From Cellvibrionaceae bacterium (GTDB taxonomy: Bacteria; Pseudomonadota; Gammaproteobacteria; Pseudomonadales; Cellvibrionaceae): a DNA stretch of 33,328 bases. How positions within the stretch are numbered: position 1 is the first letter of the stretch; each line of letters opens with the position of its first letter. The translations under genes and the position numbers were made by a program. A model generated the notes under the pieces. The model was not told the DNA's origin. It ran no database searches and saw only the letters and a list, made by a program, of their open reading frames with translations. The stretch covers positions 1 to 33,328 of the forward strand of contig JAGKXA010000026.1 of assembly GCA_021151615.1 (NCBI GenBank), read 5' to 3'. Below, one piece after another: positions 1 through 8,955 of the stretch.

Positions 1-120
1 GCTTCCCCCAGCTAATGCTTTCACTCGCCCATGGCTTTCTTTATAGTACGCCCGCGAAAATTATTCCCTGTTATTGGCGATTCCACGTTCACACAATCGT
101 CACACCGCGAGGTCAGCCCC

Positions 121-1785
121 ATGGCTCAATACGTATACACCATGCATCGCTTGGGCAAAGTTGTGCCCCCCAAGCGCGAAATCCTGAAAGATATTTCCCT
201 GTCATTTTTCCCTGGCGCCAAGATCGGCGTTTTGGGCCTGAACGGTTCTGGTAAATCTACCCTGCTAAAGATTATGGCAGGCATCGACCAGGACTTTAAC
301 GGCGAAGCCCGCCCGATGCCGGATATTAAAGTCGGCTATCTGCCGCAAGAACCGCAACTCGACCCAGCCAAAGACGTACGCGGTAACGTAGAAGATGGTG
401 TGCGCGAAGCCGTTGATGCATTGAAAGACCTGGATGCCATCTACGCCGCTTACGCCGAGCCGGATGCTGACTTTGATGAGTTGGCCAAGAAGCAAGCCAA
501 GTGCGAAGACATCATCCAGGCCTGGGATGCACACAACCTTGATCACACCCTGGAAGTTGCTGCTGATGCACTGCGTCTGCCGCCCTGGGATGCCGACGTG
601 ACCAAACTCTCCGGCGGTGAAAAGCGCCGCGTGGCCCTGTGTCGTTTGCTGCTGTCGCGCCCGGACATGCTATTGCTTGACGAACCCACCAACCATTTGG
701 ACGCGGAATCTGTATTCTGGCTGGAGCAGTTCCTGCAAAAATTCACCGGCACCGTAGTGGCGATTACCCACGACCGTTACTTCCTCGATAATGCTGCCGG
801 CTGGATTCTGGAGCTGGACCGCGGCCACGGTATTCCTTATGAAGGTAACTACTCTAGCTGGCTGGAGCAAAAAGAAGCCCGTTTAGCGCAAGAACAACGC
901 GCAGAAGCAGCACACCAAAAAGCCTTGAAGCAAGAGCTTGAATGGGTAAGACAAAACCCTAAAGGCCGCCAGGCAAAAAGCAAGGCGCGTTTGGCCCGCT
1001 TTGATGAATTGCAATCGCAAGAATTCCAGGCCCGCAACGAGACCAACGAAATCTATATTCCGCCAGGTGAGCGTTTGGGCGATAAGGTTATTGAATTCCA
1101 CAATGTGTCCAAAGCCTATGGCGACCGCTTGTTGATCGACAACCTGAGTTTCACTGTACCCAAGGGGGCGGTGGTGGGCATTATCGGTGGCAACGGTGCC
1201 GGTAAATCGACCCTGTTCCGAATGATCGCCGGTCAGGAAAAGCCTGATAGTGGTGAAGTCGTGATTGGTGACACAGTGAAGGTTGCATTTGTTGATCAAA
1301 GCCGCGACAACCTCGACAACAACAAAACCGTATGGGAAGCAGTATCGGATGGTTCCGATATCCTTAAAATCGGTAACTATGAAGTGTCTTCGCGCTCTTA
1401 CATCGGCCGCTTTAACTTCAAGGGTTCGGATCAGCAAAAGCGCGTGGGTGAACTCTCTGGTGGAGAGCGCGGCCGTTTCCATTTGGCCAACACATTGAAG
1501 CAAGGCGCGAACGTTCTGTTACTCGACGAACCTTCAAACGACCTGGATATCGAAACCCTGCGCGCGTTGGAAGATGCGATTCTGGCGTTCCCCGGTTGCA
1601 CCTTGGTAATCTCGCATGACCGCTGGTTCCTCGACCGTATCGCCACGCATATTCTGGCGTATGAAGGCGATTCCGATATCATCTTCTTCGAAGGTAACTA
1701 CACTGATTACCACGAAGATCTGATCAAGCGTAAAGGCCAAAATGCCCAACCCCAGCGGATGAAGTACAAACCGCTCAAAGGTTAA
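121..1785 (+). CDS. ettA: Energy-dependent translational throttle protein EttA (ABC-F ATPase)
   Basis: A soluble ABC-F protein with two ATPase cassettes and no membrane segment. In the family it binds the ribosomal E site and gates the first elongation step according to ATP/ADP level. I see Walker A GLNGSGKST (about 39-47), signature LSGGEKRR (163-170) and Walker B ending LLLDEPTNHLD. The second cassette has GGNGAGKST (356-364), LSGGERGR (445-452) and LLLDEPSNDLD. The catalytic glutamates fall at 188 and 470, the E. coli EttA numbers. The charged linker at about 245-310 is where the P-site tRNA-interaction motif lies. I chose the ATG at 121 (554 aa; E. coli EttA is 555) because the protein then begins MAQYVYTMHR, nearly the E. 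coli start, with GAGGT just upstream. The reading frame extends upstream to 31, but that part does not look conserved. A strong terminator follows. Very sure. Confidence 0.97.
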   Translation: MAQYVYTMHRLGKVVPPKREILKDISLSFFPGAKIGVLGLNGSGKSTLLKIMAGIDQDFNGEARPMPDIKVGYLPQEPQLDPAKDVRGNVEDGVREAVDALKDLDAIYAAYAEPDADFDELAKKQAKCEDIIQAWDAHNLDHTLEVAADALRLPPWDADVTKLSGGEKRRVALCRLLLSRPDMLLLDEPTNHLDAESVFWLEQFLQKFTGTVVAITHDRYFLDNAAGWILELDRGHGIPYEGNYSSWLEQKEARLAQEQRAEAAHQKALKQELEWVRQNPKGRQAKSKARLARFDELQSQEFQARNETNEIYIPPGERLGDKVIEFHNVSKAYGDRLLIDNLSFTVPKGAVVGIIGGNGAGKSTLFRMIAGQEKPDSGEVVIGDTVKVAFVDQSRDNLDNNKTVWEAVSDGSDILKIGNYEVSSRSYIGRFNFKGSDQQKRVGELSGGERGRFHLANTLKQGANVLLLDEPSNDLDIETLRALEDAILAFPGCTLVISHDRWFLDRIATHILAYEGDSDIIFFEGNYTDYHEDLIKRKGQNAQPQRMKYKPLKG

Positions 1786-1792
1786 AAACCGC

Positions 1793-1821
1793 AAAGGCAG
1801 CCAGAAACGGCTGCCTTTTTT
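1793..1821 (+). terminator. Rho-independent terminator of ettA
   Basis: A 10-bp perfect stem (AAAGGCAGCC paired with GGCTGCCTTT) with a 6-nt loop, running into a T tract. It lies 8 bases after the ettA stop codon and 68 bases before the nhaD start, so the two genes are probably separate transcription units. Confidence 0.9.
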
Positions 1822-1888
1822 GTTTCTGCACTCCACAATAATCCGCACCACTCCAGCGAATCATAAAATCAAGAACACAGAGGTATTC

Positions 1889-3358
1889 ATGTTCACAAGA
1901 TCAATTGTGTTGTTATTAGGGCTTTTGCTTTTTCCATTGGGCGTATTCGCAGCAAACACAGGGGAAACAATAAATTCATCCTCAGCGATGGATTTAACCC
2001 ACACCACTGCCGGCTGGTTTTGCGTGGGTTTATTTGTTATCGCCTATGCGTTTGTCATGCTGGAAGAAAAATTGCACCTGCGTAAATCCAAACCGGTGTT
2101 AGCAGCAGCAGGAATTATCTGGGTCATTATTGGCTGGCTTTACACCCAACACGAACAGTCTGCACTGGCTGAGCAAGCCTTTCGCCACACACTGCTCGAA
2201 TTTGCTGAGTTGATGTTATTTCTGCTGGTGGCCATGACTTATATCAACGCCATGGATGAGCGTGGATTATTTAATGCCTTGCGCGGCTGGATGATTAAGA
2301 GAGGTTTCAGTTATCGCCAGCTTTTTTGGCTCACGGGCTTTCTTGCATTTTTTATTTCCCCCATTGCCGATAACCTGACCACCGCTTTATTAATGTGTGC
2401 GGTGATATTAAAAATTGCTGAGGGTGAAAAAGCATTTATCAATATGTGTTGCGTCAATATTATTGTGGCGGCAAATAGTGGTGGTGCGTTTAGCCCCTTT
2501 GGGGACATTACAACACTCATGGTATGGCAAGCAGGTAAAGTGGATTTCTTTACCTTCTTCCATTTATTTATTCCGTCGCTGGTTAATTTCCTGATCCCGG
2601 CCGCGATTATGAGTTTCTTTATCGTCAACAAACACCCACACAAAGATGCCGAAGATTTATTTCTGGAAACCCTGACTTATAAAGAAGGCGCCTTCCCGAT
2701 TTTATTTTTGTTTTTGGCCACTATTGCCAGCGCTGTGCTCGGCCATGTGCTTATCCATATGCCACCAGTACTGGGGATGATGCTCGGCCTTGCCTACTTA
2801 AAGCTCTACGGCTTTTACCTGCGCAAAAAAGGCATTGTGGATTTGAAAAAAGCAGAACTTGCCAGCAGCGATTTTATTGGCAACAAAGATGAAAATCCCA
2901 TTACCAAAGTGCCCTTGCCTTTCGATGTATTCCAACCGCTCGCGCGTCTGGAATGGGACACCTTGCTGTTTTTCTACGGCGTTATTATGTGTGTTGGCGG
3001 GTTGGGTTTTATGGGGTATCTCACGCTCTTGTCCGAATCACTCTATGGAAATTTCAGCGAGACAGTGTCCAACGTCAGCCTAGGTTTGGTGTCGGCCGTT
3101 ATCGATAATATTCCAGTGATGTACGCGGTATTAACCATGGCCCCGGATTTTTCCAACGGGCAATGGCTACTCATCACCCTGACAACCGGTGTTGGCGGTA
3201 GCATGTTGTCTATTGGCTCTGCAGCAGGCGTTGCCTTAATGGGACAAGCGCGCGGCTATTACACCTTTATTGGCCACTTGAAGTGGACGCCGGTAGTAGC
3301 TCTGGGCTATTTCGCCAGTGTTTACGCACATCTCTGGTTAAATCAAAGCCTTTTTTAA
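1889..3358 (+). CDS. nhaD: NhaD-type Na+/H+ antiporter
   Basis: An inner-membrane sodium/proton antiporter of the NhaD branch of the ion transporter (ArsB/NhaD) superfamily. It would export Na+ (and usually Li+) in exchange for protons. The 489-residue protein is hydrophobic throughout, with about 12-13 predicted membrane segments. Family-typical stretches are visible: SPIADNLTTALL, then NSGGAFSPFGDITTLMVWQ in the first half, and the mirrored VIDNIPVMYAVL plus GVGGSMLSIGSAAG in the second half. The buried Asp/Asn and Ser/Gly residues of these two repeats form the ion site in the family. I chose the ATG at 1889 because AGAGG lies just upstream and the protein then starts with a hydrophobic signal-like segment; the frame is open back to 1820, inside the preceding terminator. 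The next gene is convergent. No regulatory site was recognised. Confidence 0.93.
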   Translation: MFTRSIVLLLGLLLFPLGVFAANTGETINSSSAMDLTHTTAGWFCVGLFVIAYAFVMLEEKLHLRKSKPVLAAAGIIWVIIGWLYTQHEQSALAEQAFRHTLLEFAELMLFLLVAMTYINAMDERGLFNALRGWMIKRGFSYRQLFWLTGFLAFFISPIADNLTTALLMCAVILKIAEGEKAFINMCCVNIIVAANSGGAFSPFGDITTLMVWQAGKVDFFTFFHLFIPSLVNFLIPAAIMSFFIVNKHPHKDAEDLFLETLTYKEGAFPILFLFLATIASAVLGHVLIHMPPVLGMMLGLAYLKLYGFYLRKKGIVDLKKAELASSDFIGNKDENPITKVPLPFDVFQPLARLEWDTLLFFYGVIMCVGGLGFMGYLTLLSESLYGNFSETVSNVSLGLVSAVIDNIPVMYAVLTMAPDFSNGQWLLITLTTGVGGSMLSIGSAAGVALMGQARGYYTFIGHLKWTPVVALGYFASVYAHLWLNQSLF

Positions 3359-3369
3359 CAGGATAACGC

Positions 3370-3394
3370 CGCAAGCACAGTTACTGTGCTTGCG
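3370..3394. repeat. Perfect hairpin overlapping a stop codon between convergent genes
   Basis: An 11-bp perfect inverted repeat (CGCAAGCACAG / CTGTGCTTGCG) with a 3-base loop. The loop is exactly the stop codon (TAA on the minus strand) of the solute-binding gene. There is no T tract on either side, so it is not a textbook intrinsic terminator. It may instead stabilise the 3' ends of the nhaD and solute-binding transcripts or weakly terminate both. Confidence 0.6.
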
Positions 3395-4637
3395 ATAAAA
3401 CCTTCTCTACATCCACGCCAAATATCATTGCCCCCAGAGGTTCAAATTTTTCTTCAGTGTATAAAGGCACACTCAAGTGGATCTGAAACCGCTTGGTGGA
3501 TTCATCGTAAGTAATATCGCCGAAGTAAAGTGTGGTAGCGGGTTTGCCATAGGCTTCCGTAAACTTGGCTTCATCGCCCTGCCAGTAGTCCGACGTCATA
3601 TCGCTAATCGCCAAATTCAGACCACGCGAATCGGTGACAATAATTTCAGTAATCGTGTCCAGTGATTGTTTTTTAATTTCGCGCAATTGTGCCGACAGTT
3701 CCTGATCAACCAATTTTAGGGGATAGGAAAAATCATTGTGCTGGAACGCTTGCACCCATTTTTTATCCCGATCATCAATTTCACGCCGACTCAGGCTTTT
3801 ATTCGTTTGATTTTGCGCACGTAAAAAATCCTCCAGCTTTGGCAAGCGTTTCCAGCGCTCTATTTTACGCTGTAACAGTTCGCGAATTTGCATCTTCTCA
3901 AATTCAGAAATAGCAAAATGCCCAGTAGCGCATTGGGTAATGTTTTTATTAAACTCGGTAAGGAAATCCGGATTATTATTTAAAAATTGTTCATTAAAAT
4001 AAACACCCAGTGGTACATAGCGAAAAAAACGCGACCGAAAATTATCCGGGTTTAACTTCAACTCAGCGGCCGCCCGAAAAAAATGCTCGCGATCTGCCAA
4101 TATCACATCAATGCGTTTACCCTGTAATAATTTGATCATTTGCGGCAAGTTATTTCCACTCATGTCCACCCTATAACCGGCCTCTGCCAACCAGGTTTCC
4201 TGCTGGCTACCCAGAATAGAACCCAAACGGTAACCTTCACGCCAGGACTCAGGGGCGATAGTGTCCGGACGCCAAAACCAATACCAATTTTCCAATACCA
4301 TAGGCGCAGAGAGTACTGCATAGGGGTCTACCTGACGCATGGGAATCGCAGTAAAAAAACCATCAATACGATTACTTTTTACATCCTGATAAGCGCGCCG
4401 CCAAGGCATGACTTGCACGGTAAAATCACGTTTCATTCGGGTAAAAATACATTGCAGGTGTGGCAACAAATTCTGGCCGCTGCCGGTGGGCAAATCAGAA
4501 CTAAATGCAGAGGAAATATTGGTGGCCAAGTTTATCGCTTGTGGGAAAGCAGGCGCCTGTGGAGCTGCTTCCTCCAAATCAGGATCGGCCCAGGTAAAGG
4601 GGGCAAGCAACAACACTATTATTAGCATCAGGCGCAT
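3381..4637 (-). CDS. Periplasmic solute-binding protein fused to a Cache/PDC-like sensor domain
   Basis: A 418-residue exported protein. A signal peptide (MRLMLIIVLLLAPFTWA, cut near 17) is followed at about 30-265 by a type-3 (amino-acid type) periplasmic binding fold: VMPWRRAYQDVKSNRIDGFF, then a middle part with lines such as GKRIDVILADREH. From about 290 to the end there is a different domain with the look of a single Cache/PDC sensor: ITEIIVTDSRGLNLAISD, SDYWQGDEAKFTEAYG and a closing PLGAMIFGVDVEKVL. No membrane helix, kinase, cyclase or chemotaxis domain follows, and no ABC permease is next door. The ligand is unknown. The start has AAGGAGT 7 bases upstream. cobQ lies 93 bp upstream on the same strand but has no obvious functional link. 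Sure of secretion and domain types, not of role. Confidence 0.75.
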   Translation of the reverse strand: MRLMLIIVLLLAPFTWADPDLEEAAPQAPAFPQAINLATNISSAFSSDLPTGSGQNLLPHLQCIFTRMKRDFTVQVMPWRRAYQDVKSNRIDGFFTAIPMRQVDPYAVLSAPMVLENWYWFWRPDTIAPESWREGYRLGSILGSQQETWLAEAGYRVDMSGNNLPQMIKLLQGKRIDVILADREHFFRAAAELKLNPDNFRSRFFRYVPLGVYFNEQFLNNNPDFLTEFNKNITQCATGHFAISEFEKMQIRELLQRKIERWKRLPKLEDFLRAQNQTNKSLSRREIDDRDKKWVQAFQHNDFSYPLKLVDQELSAQLREIKKQSLDTITEIIVTDSRGLNLAISDMTSDYWQGDEAKFTEAYGKPATTLYFGDITYDESTKRFQIHLSVPLYTEEKFEPLGAMIFGVDVEKVLSQAQ

Positions 4638-4730
4638 AGCGAAAACTCCTTCAATATCAATCCCGGCTGTTGGCGCACAAACTTCCTGAAAGTATAACCC
4701 CTAAAATATTCCCTGCCGGCTTTCAGCTAT

Positions 4731-6224
4731 CTACCCGCAAGTTACGGCCCATTGCGCTAAAAAATCCGGGGCCAGCGCCGCTTCCACCACTACAGCAAGT
4801 CGCTCAATAGAGGCCTCTCGCACCACATCTATCGCCAGTGAATGTGCCTGTTGTAGCCCCGCCCAAGCGAGTAGCCTGGTTAAGGCCTGCGGATGATCAA
4901 ACAAACCATGGAGATAGGTTCCCAGTATTTGTCCGTCATTACTGATCGCCCCTTCTGCAACACTCTCATTGCCTTGCTGCAAATAGCAAACAGGATTGCG
5001 CAACGCATCTCCCTGACTAATACCGCAATGAATTTCATACCCCACAACTGCCGCTTGCTGGTCCCATAGGTAACCCCGGCGTTGACGTAATTGCTTGCCC
5101 GCCTCCAATTGCGTATTCATCGCAAAGTAACCCAACCCACGCGAACTACCGGGTGCTGACTCTATTCCAAGCGGATCGTCAATTTGCTCGCCCAACATTT
5201 GGAAGCCACCACAGATGCCGACTAATTTGCCGCCGTAGCGCAAATGACGCTGGATACCAGCATCCCAATCCTGCTCAAACAAAAATTGCAAATCTGCACG
5301 CACATTTTTACTACCGGGGATAATTAATAGATCGCATCCGGGAATGGCTTGATTGGGCCCTACCCATGTAAAATCTATCTCCGGATGCAAGCGCAACGCA
5401 TCAAAATCTGTGTGATTGGAAATTCGCGGCAAGGCCAACACTGCCACACGCAATTTTGCATTGGCTTTACGAGCACTACTCGTTAATGCATCTTCGGCAT
5501 CCAGGTACAATCCGTGCAAATACGGGATTACCCCCAACACAGGCTTGCCGGTTTTCTGTTCCAACCAATCCAGGCCGGGTTGCAATAAACCTATATCGCC
5601 ACGAAAACGATTAATCACAAAACCAACCACCCGCGCGCGCTCAGATTCACTCAATAATTCCAGCGTTCCTACCAAATGCGCGAATACACCGCCGCGATCA
5701 ATATCAGCAATTAAAATCACCGGGCAATCCACTGCTTCGGCAAAACCCATATTGGCGATATCGCGCTCACGTAAATTAATTTCCGCAGGACTGCCTGCCC
5801 CCTCGACCACAATAATTTGATATTGCGTTTGCAAACGTTGGTATGAGTCCAACACAAATTCCATCGCGCGGGCTTTGTAATCGTGGTACACGGCGGCATC
5901 CATATCAGTAATAGCCTTTCCCTGCACAATAATTTGCGCTTTGGTATCGCTGGTAGGTTTGATCAAAATGGGGTTCATATCTGTGTGAGGTTGCAAACCC
6001 GCGGCCTGTGCTTGCAAAGCTTGCGCGCGGCCAATTTCACCGCCATCAGTGGTTACCGCTGAGTTCAGAGCCATATTTTGCGGCTTGAAGGGCACCACGG
6101 AAATTCCACGCTTTTTAAAAATACGGCAGAGTGCTGCTACCAAAGTGGATTTACCGGCGTCTGAAGTTGTGCCCTGTACCATTAATGTGGCGCTTTTTTC
6201 TATCGGGGTTCTACTATCTGACAT
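4731..6224 (-). CDS. cobQ: Cobyric acid synthase CobQ (CbiP)
   Basis: A cytoplasmic glutamine- and ATP-dependent amidotransferase that amidates four side-chain carboxylates of adenosylcobyrinic acid a,c-diamide to give adenosylcobyric acid. Length is 497 aa, normal for CobQ. The N-terminal DTBS/CobQ-type ATPase half shows MVQGTTSDAGKST (P-loop), PFKPQNMALNS and EIGRAQALQA. The C-terminal class-I glutaminase half has the nucleophile cysteine in GICGGFQMLG and the histidine of GTYLHGLFD near the end. Start ATG 6224; the ribosome site is weak. It is divergent from mprF with only 37 bp between the annotated starts. cobO and btuB lie 6-8 kb away, which suggests corrinoid salvage or late synthesis, but no early cobalamin genes are in the window. 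No riboswitch was seen ahead of cobQ. Confidence 0.96.
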   Translation of the reverse strand: MSDSRTPIEKSATLMVQGTTSDAGKSTLVAALCRIFKKRGISVVPFKPQNMALNSAVTTDGGEIGRAQALQAQAAGLQPHTDMNPILIKPTSDTKAQIIVQGKAITDMDAAVYHDYKARAMEFVLDSYQRLQTQYQIIVVEGAGSPAEINLRERDIANMGFAEAVDCPVILIADIDRGGVFAHLVGTLELLSESERARVVGFVINRFRGDIGLLQPGLDWLEQKTGKPVLGVIPYLHGLYLDAEDALTSSARKANAKLRVAVLALPRISNHTDFDALRLHPEIDFTWVGPNQAIPGCDLLIIPGSKNVRADLQFLFEQDWDAGIQRHLRYGGKLVGICGGFQMLGEQIDDPLGIESAPGSSRGLGYFAMNTQLEAGKQLRQRRGYLWDQQAAVVGYEIHCGISQGDALRNPVCYLQQGNESVAEGAISNDGQILGTYLHGLFDHPQALTRLLAWAGLQQAHSLAIDVVREASIERLAVVVEAALAPDFLAQWAVTCG

Positions 6225-6261
6225 GAATAACTAACCTGTAAAAAAGCCGAAAAATAAATGA

Positions 6262-8955
6262 GTGGTGCCTGTGAAAACGAAACCCGCCTGCCCATCTAAT
6301 GTCTTTGGTGTAGCAACTGAATTTCATCAGCTAGACTGCTTATCAACATCAGGATACCAGGCGGGTTCAAGATTGAAATATTCCCACATCCTTATTAACG
6401 GAATTTCGCTGCTCGCTGCCATCGCTGCTTTTTATGTGGTGGGACGGGAAATAAATACCTATCACTTAAGCTGGGCCACCGCCGGCGAGATATTACAGGA
6501 TTTCAGCAGCAGTACTTTGTTTCTCGCTTTGGCAGCCACAGCGCTGGGTTATTGGGTATTGGCCACCTACGACTTGCTGGCAATCTATCATCTGGGCTAC
6601 AAAGTGCAGTGGCGCAAAGCACTACTGGTGAGCTTTTTGGGCTTTGCAGTCAGTAATAACGCCGGCCATGCCATTGTAACCGGAGGCGCCATTCGTTTTC
6701 GCTTTTATTCAGCACTTGGATTAAACGCAACCGCCATCGGAAAAATTATTGTCTTCTCCAGCACTACTTATTTGCTAGGTGCAGCAACTTTGCTATGCAT
6801 CGCCTATTTTTTTCTTCCCGCCACCGAAATTAACAATCCACAATTGCTTGGCGGGCATCTCATTTGGTTTATTGGTGGTTTGGGATTGGCCCTGAGTGGT
6901 TATTGGTTGTTCACATTCAGCGGCTACCGCCAACTACACTGGAAAAAAATCACTATTAGCCTTCCACCTGCTCGCATCGCCAGTTTGCAGACCATTGCCG
7001 GTATGTGCGATTTACTCTTTGCGGGACTGGTTCTTTATTGTTTGCTATACCCCGCCACTCATATGCATTTCATGTGGTTTTTTACAGTGTATATATTGGC
7101 CCAGCTGATAGGGTTATTCAGCCAGGTACCTGGCGGTATAGGCATTTTTGAAAGCGCATTTTTACTTTTGGTGGGCGATGCACAGGATCATCAAATCATC
7201 CTGATTGCATTATTAACTTATCGCCTGATCTATTTCCTGTTACCGCTATTAATTGCGCTGCTGATATTTTTTACTAGCCAGCGCCACTCGCTTAACGAGA
7301 GCTGGCAAAAAATCCCCGGTGTTATTCGTATACAGTATTGGCTCACTACCACCGGATTATTTTTGCACCGTCGCTTGCCCATGTTTCTATCCCTGCTAGC
7401 TCTTATCGCTGGCAGTATTTTACTACTCTCTGGCAGCACACCCGGTTTACCCGAACGATTGGAAACACTGACCGATATTATTAATTTGCCGCTGATCGAA
7501 ATTTCGCACTTGTTAGGCAGCGTTATTGGGGTGTTTTTGCTCATTCTGGCGCGCGCGATTTTGCTGCGTATTAATACGGCCTACCCGCTTACGCTGATTT
7601 TCCTGTGTACCGGGATTATTTTTTCACTCACCAAAGGGCTGGATTACGAGGAAGCGTTATTCCTGAGCCTATTGTTGGTGCTATTTATTCCGTGCAAATC
7701 CTATTTTTATCGAAAATCTGCACTTGATGCACATTTGCTTACGCCGCGCTGGATACTGTTAATCATTGCAATCATTGTGTCCACTACGTTGACAGGCTTT
7801 ATTACTTACCAGGAAGTAGACTACGCCCATGAACTTTGGTGGCAATTTGAGCAGGATGCCAATGCCTCGCGCTTTTTACGTGCAACCTTGTTAATCAGCA
7901 TACTTACCAGCGGTGCACTCCTGCACTACTTATTATCGCGCGGGCAATACAAACCCCAATTGCCAGCAGGCGACGAGTTGTGTGAAGCCGCATCTATTAT
8001 CCGCACGCAAAAAAATACCGAACACTACATTAGCTTGAGCGGTGATAAATATTTATTCTGGAACGAAGCACGCGACAGCTTTATTGCCTATATCACCACC
8101 AAAAAATACTGGATAGCCCTGAACGACCCTTGCGGCAATCCCACAGGCTTTAAAGAATTGGTAAAGGAGTTTCGCACGCGCGCCGACCTGCACGGTGCCA
8201 AGCCAGTTTTTTACCGAATCACCACTGAATATTTACCGCTCTATGTAGATCTGGGTTTAAACCTGATTAAGCTTGGGGAAGAAGCTCAGGTTGATTTAAG
8301 CAACTTTGCACTGAAAGGTAATAGCTGGTCGTCATTCAGAAGCACTATTAACAAAATTGATAAAGAAGGTTATTCATTCAGCATTGTTCGCGCTGCGGAT
8401 ATTGAGCCAATCCTGCCGTCTTTGAAAACTGTCTCTGACCAATGGCTGGAACATAAAAAATCGCGTGAAAAAGGCTTCTCACTCGGTTTTTACGATGAAC
8501 ATTACTTGCGCTTCTTTGATATAGGTACAGTCAGTAAAGATGGAAAAATTGTGGCCTTCGCCAATCTGCTGCACACCCAAGTACCCAAAGAAATTTCTAT
8601 TGACCTGATGCGCTACAGTGATCAAGCCCCGAAAGGCGCTATGGATTATCTGCTAATCAATATTATGCTGTGGGCCAAAGAGCAGCACTACTACAGCTTT
8701 AACCTAGGGATGGCACCCCTCGCCGGGCTGGACGATGATGAACTTGCACCTTTCTGGCAAAGATTAGGCTCATCCATTTTTAGAATGGGCAATGAGTTCT
8801 ATGATTTCAAAGGTTTGCACCACTACAAGGAAAAATTCCATCCCCACTGGAACCCGGTGTATTTAGCCCTGCCACGGGGTGGGCATTTGGCGCAAGTAAT
8901 ATTTACGATCACCAATGCTATTTCCGGCGGAATTCGCGGTAGCTTTAGCAAATGA
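6262..8955 (+). CDS. mprF: MprF-type phosphatidylglycerol aminoacyltransferase/flippase
   Basis: A bifunctional inner-membrane enzyme. In the family the cytoplasmic C-terminal domain moves lysine or alanine from aminoacyl-tRNA to phosphatidylglycerol, and the N-terminal membrane domain flips the product outward, lowering surface negative charge. The first ~560 residues are strongly hydrophobic (about 14 segments) with SNNAGHAIVTGGAIRFRFY and QVPGGIGIFESAFLLL, typical of the flippase domain. The C-terminal DUF2156/GNAT-like catalytic part has LGEEAQVDL, SWSSFRSTINKI and SFNLGMAPLAGL. Which amino acid is used cannot be read from sequence. The listed start is a GTG. An in-frame TTG at 6373 gives a protein beginning KYSHILINGIS, closer to where family members start, so the first 37 residues may be untranslated. 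The 3' end overlaps virJ by 4 bases. Confidence 0.9.
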   Translation: MVPVKTKPACPSNVFGVATEFHQLDCLSTSGYQAGSRLKYSHILINGISLLAAIAAFYVVGREINTYHLSWATAGEILQDFSSSTLFLALAATALGYWVLATYDLLAIYHLGYKVQWRKALLVSFLGFAVSNNAGHAIVTGGAIRFRFYSALGLNATAIGKIIVFSSTTYLLGAATLLCIAYFFLPATEINNPQLLGGHLIWFIGGLGLALSGYWLFTFSGYRQLHWKKITISLPPARIASLQTIAGMCDLLFAGLVLYCLLYPATHMHFMWFFTVYILAQLIGLFSQVPGGIGIFESAFLLLVGDAQDHQIILIALLTYRLIYFLLPLLIALLIFFTSQRHSLNESWQKIPGVIRIQYWLTTTGLFLHRRLPMFLSLLALIAGSILLLSGSTPGLPERLETLTDIINLPLIEISHLLGSVIGVFLLILARAILLRINTAYPLTLIFLCTGIIFSLTKGLDYEEALFLSLLLVLFIPCKSYFYRKSALDAHLLTPRWILLIIAIIVSTTLTGFITYQEVDYAHELWWQFEQDANASRFLRATLLISILTSGALLHYLLSRGQYKPQLPAGDELCEAASIIRTQKNTEHYISLSGDKYLFWNEARDSFIAYITTKKYWIALNDPCGNPTGFKELVKEFRTRADLHGAKPVFYRITTEYLPLYVDLGLNLIKLGEEAQVDLSNFALKGNSWSSFRSTINKIDKEGYSFSIVRAADIEPILPSLKTVSDQWLEHKKSREKGFSLGFYDEHYLRFFDIGTVSKDGKIVAFANLLHTQVPKEISIDLMRYSDQAPKGAMDYLLINIMLWAKEQHYYSFNLGMAPLAGLDDDELAPFWQRLGSSIFRMGNEFYDFKGLHHYKEKFHPHWNPVYLALPRGGHLAQVIFTITNAISGGIRGSFSK

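Noticed and set aside
31..120. Upstream extension of ettA (30 codons)
   Set aside because: The extension is not like EttA, and ATG 121 has a Shine-Dalgarno sequence and the conserved MAQYVYTMHR beginning.
883..1503. A 206-codon minus-strand frame inside ettA
   Set aside because: Fully contained in a gene with conserved motifs across its length; no ribosome site or family resemblance.
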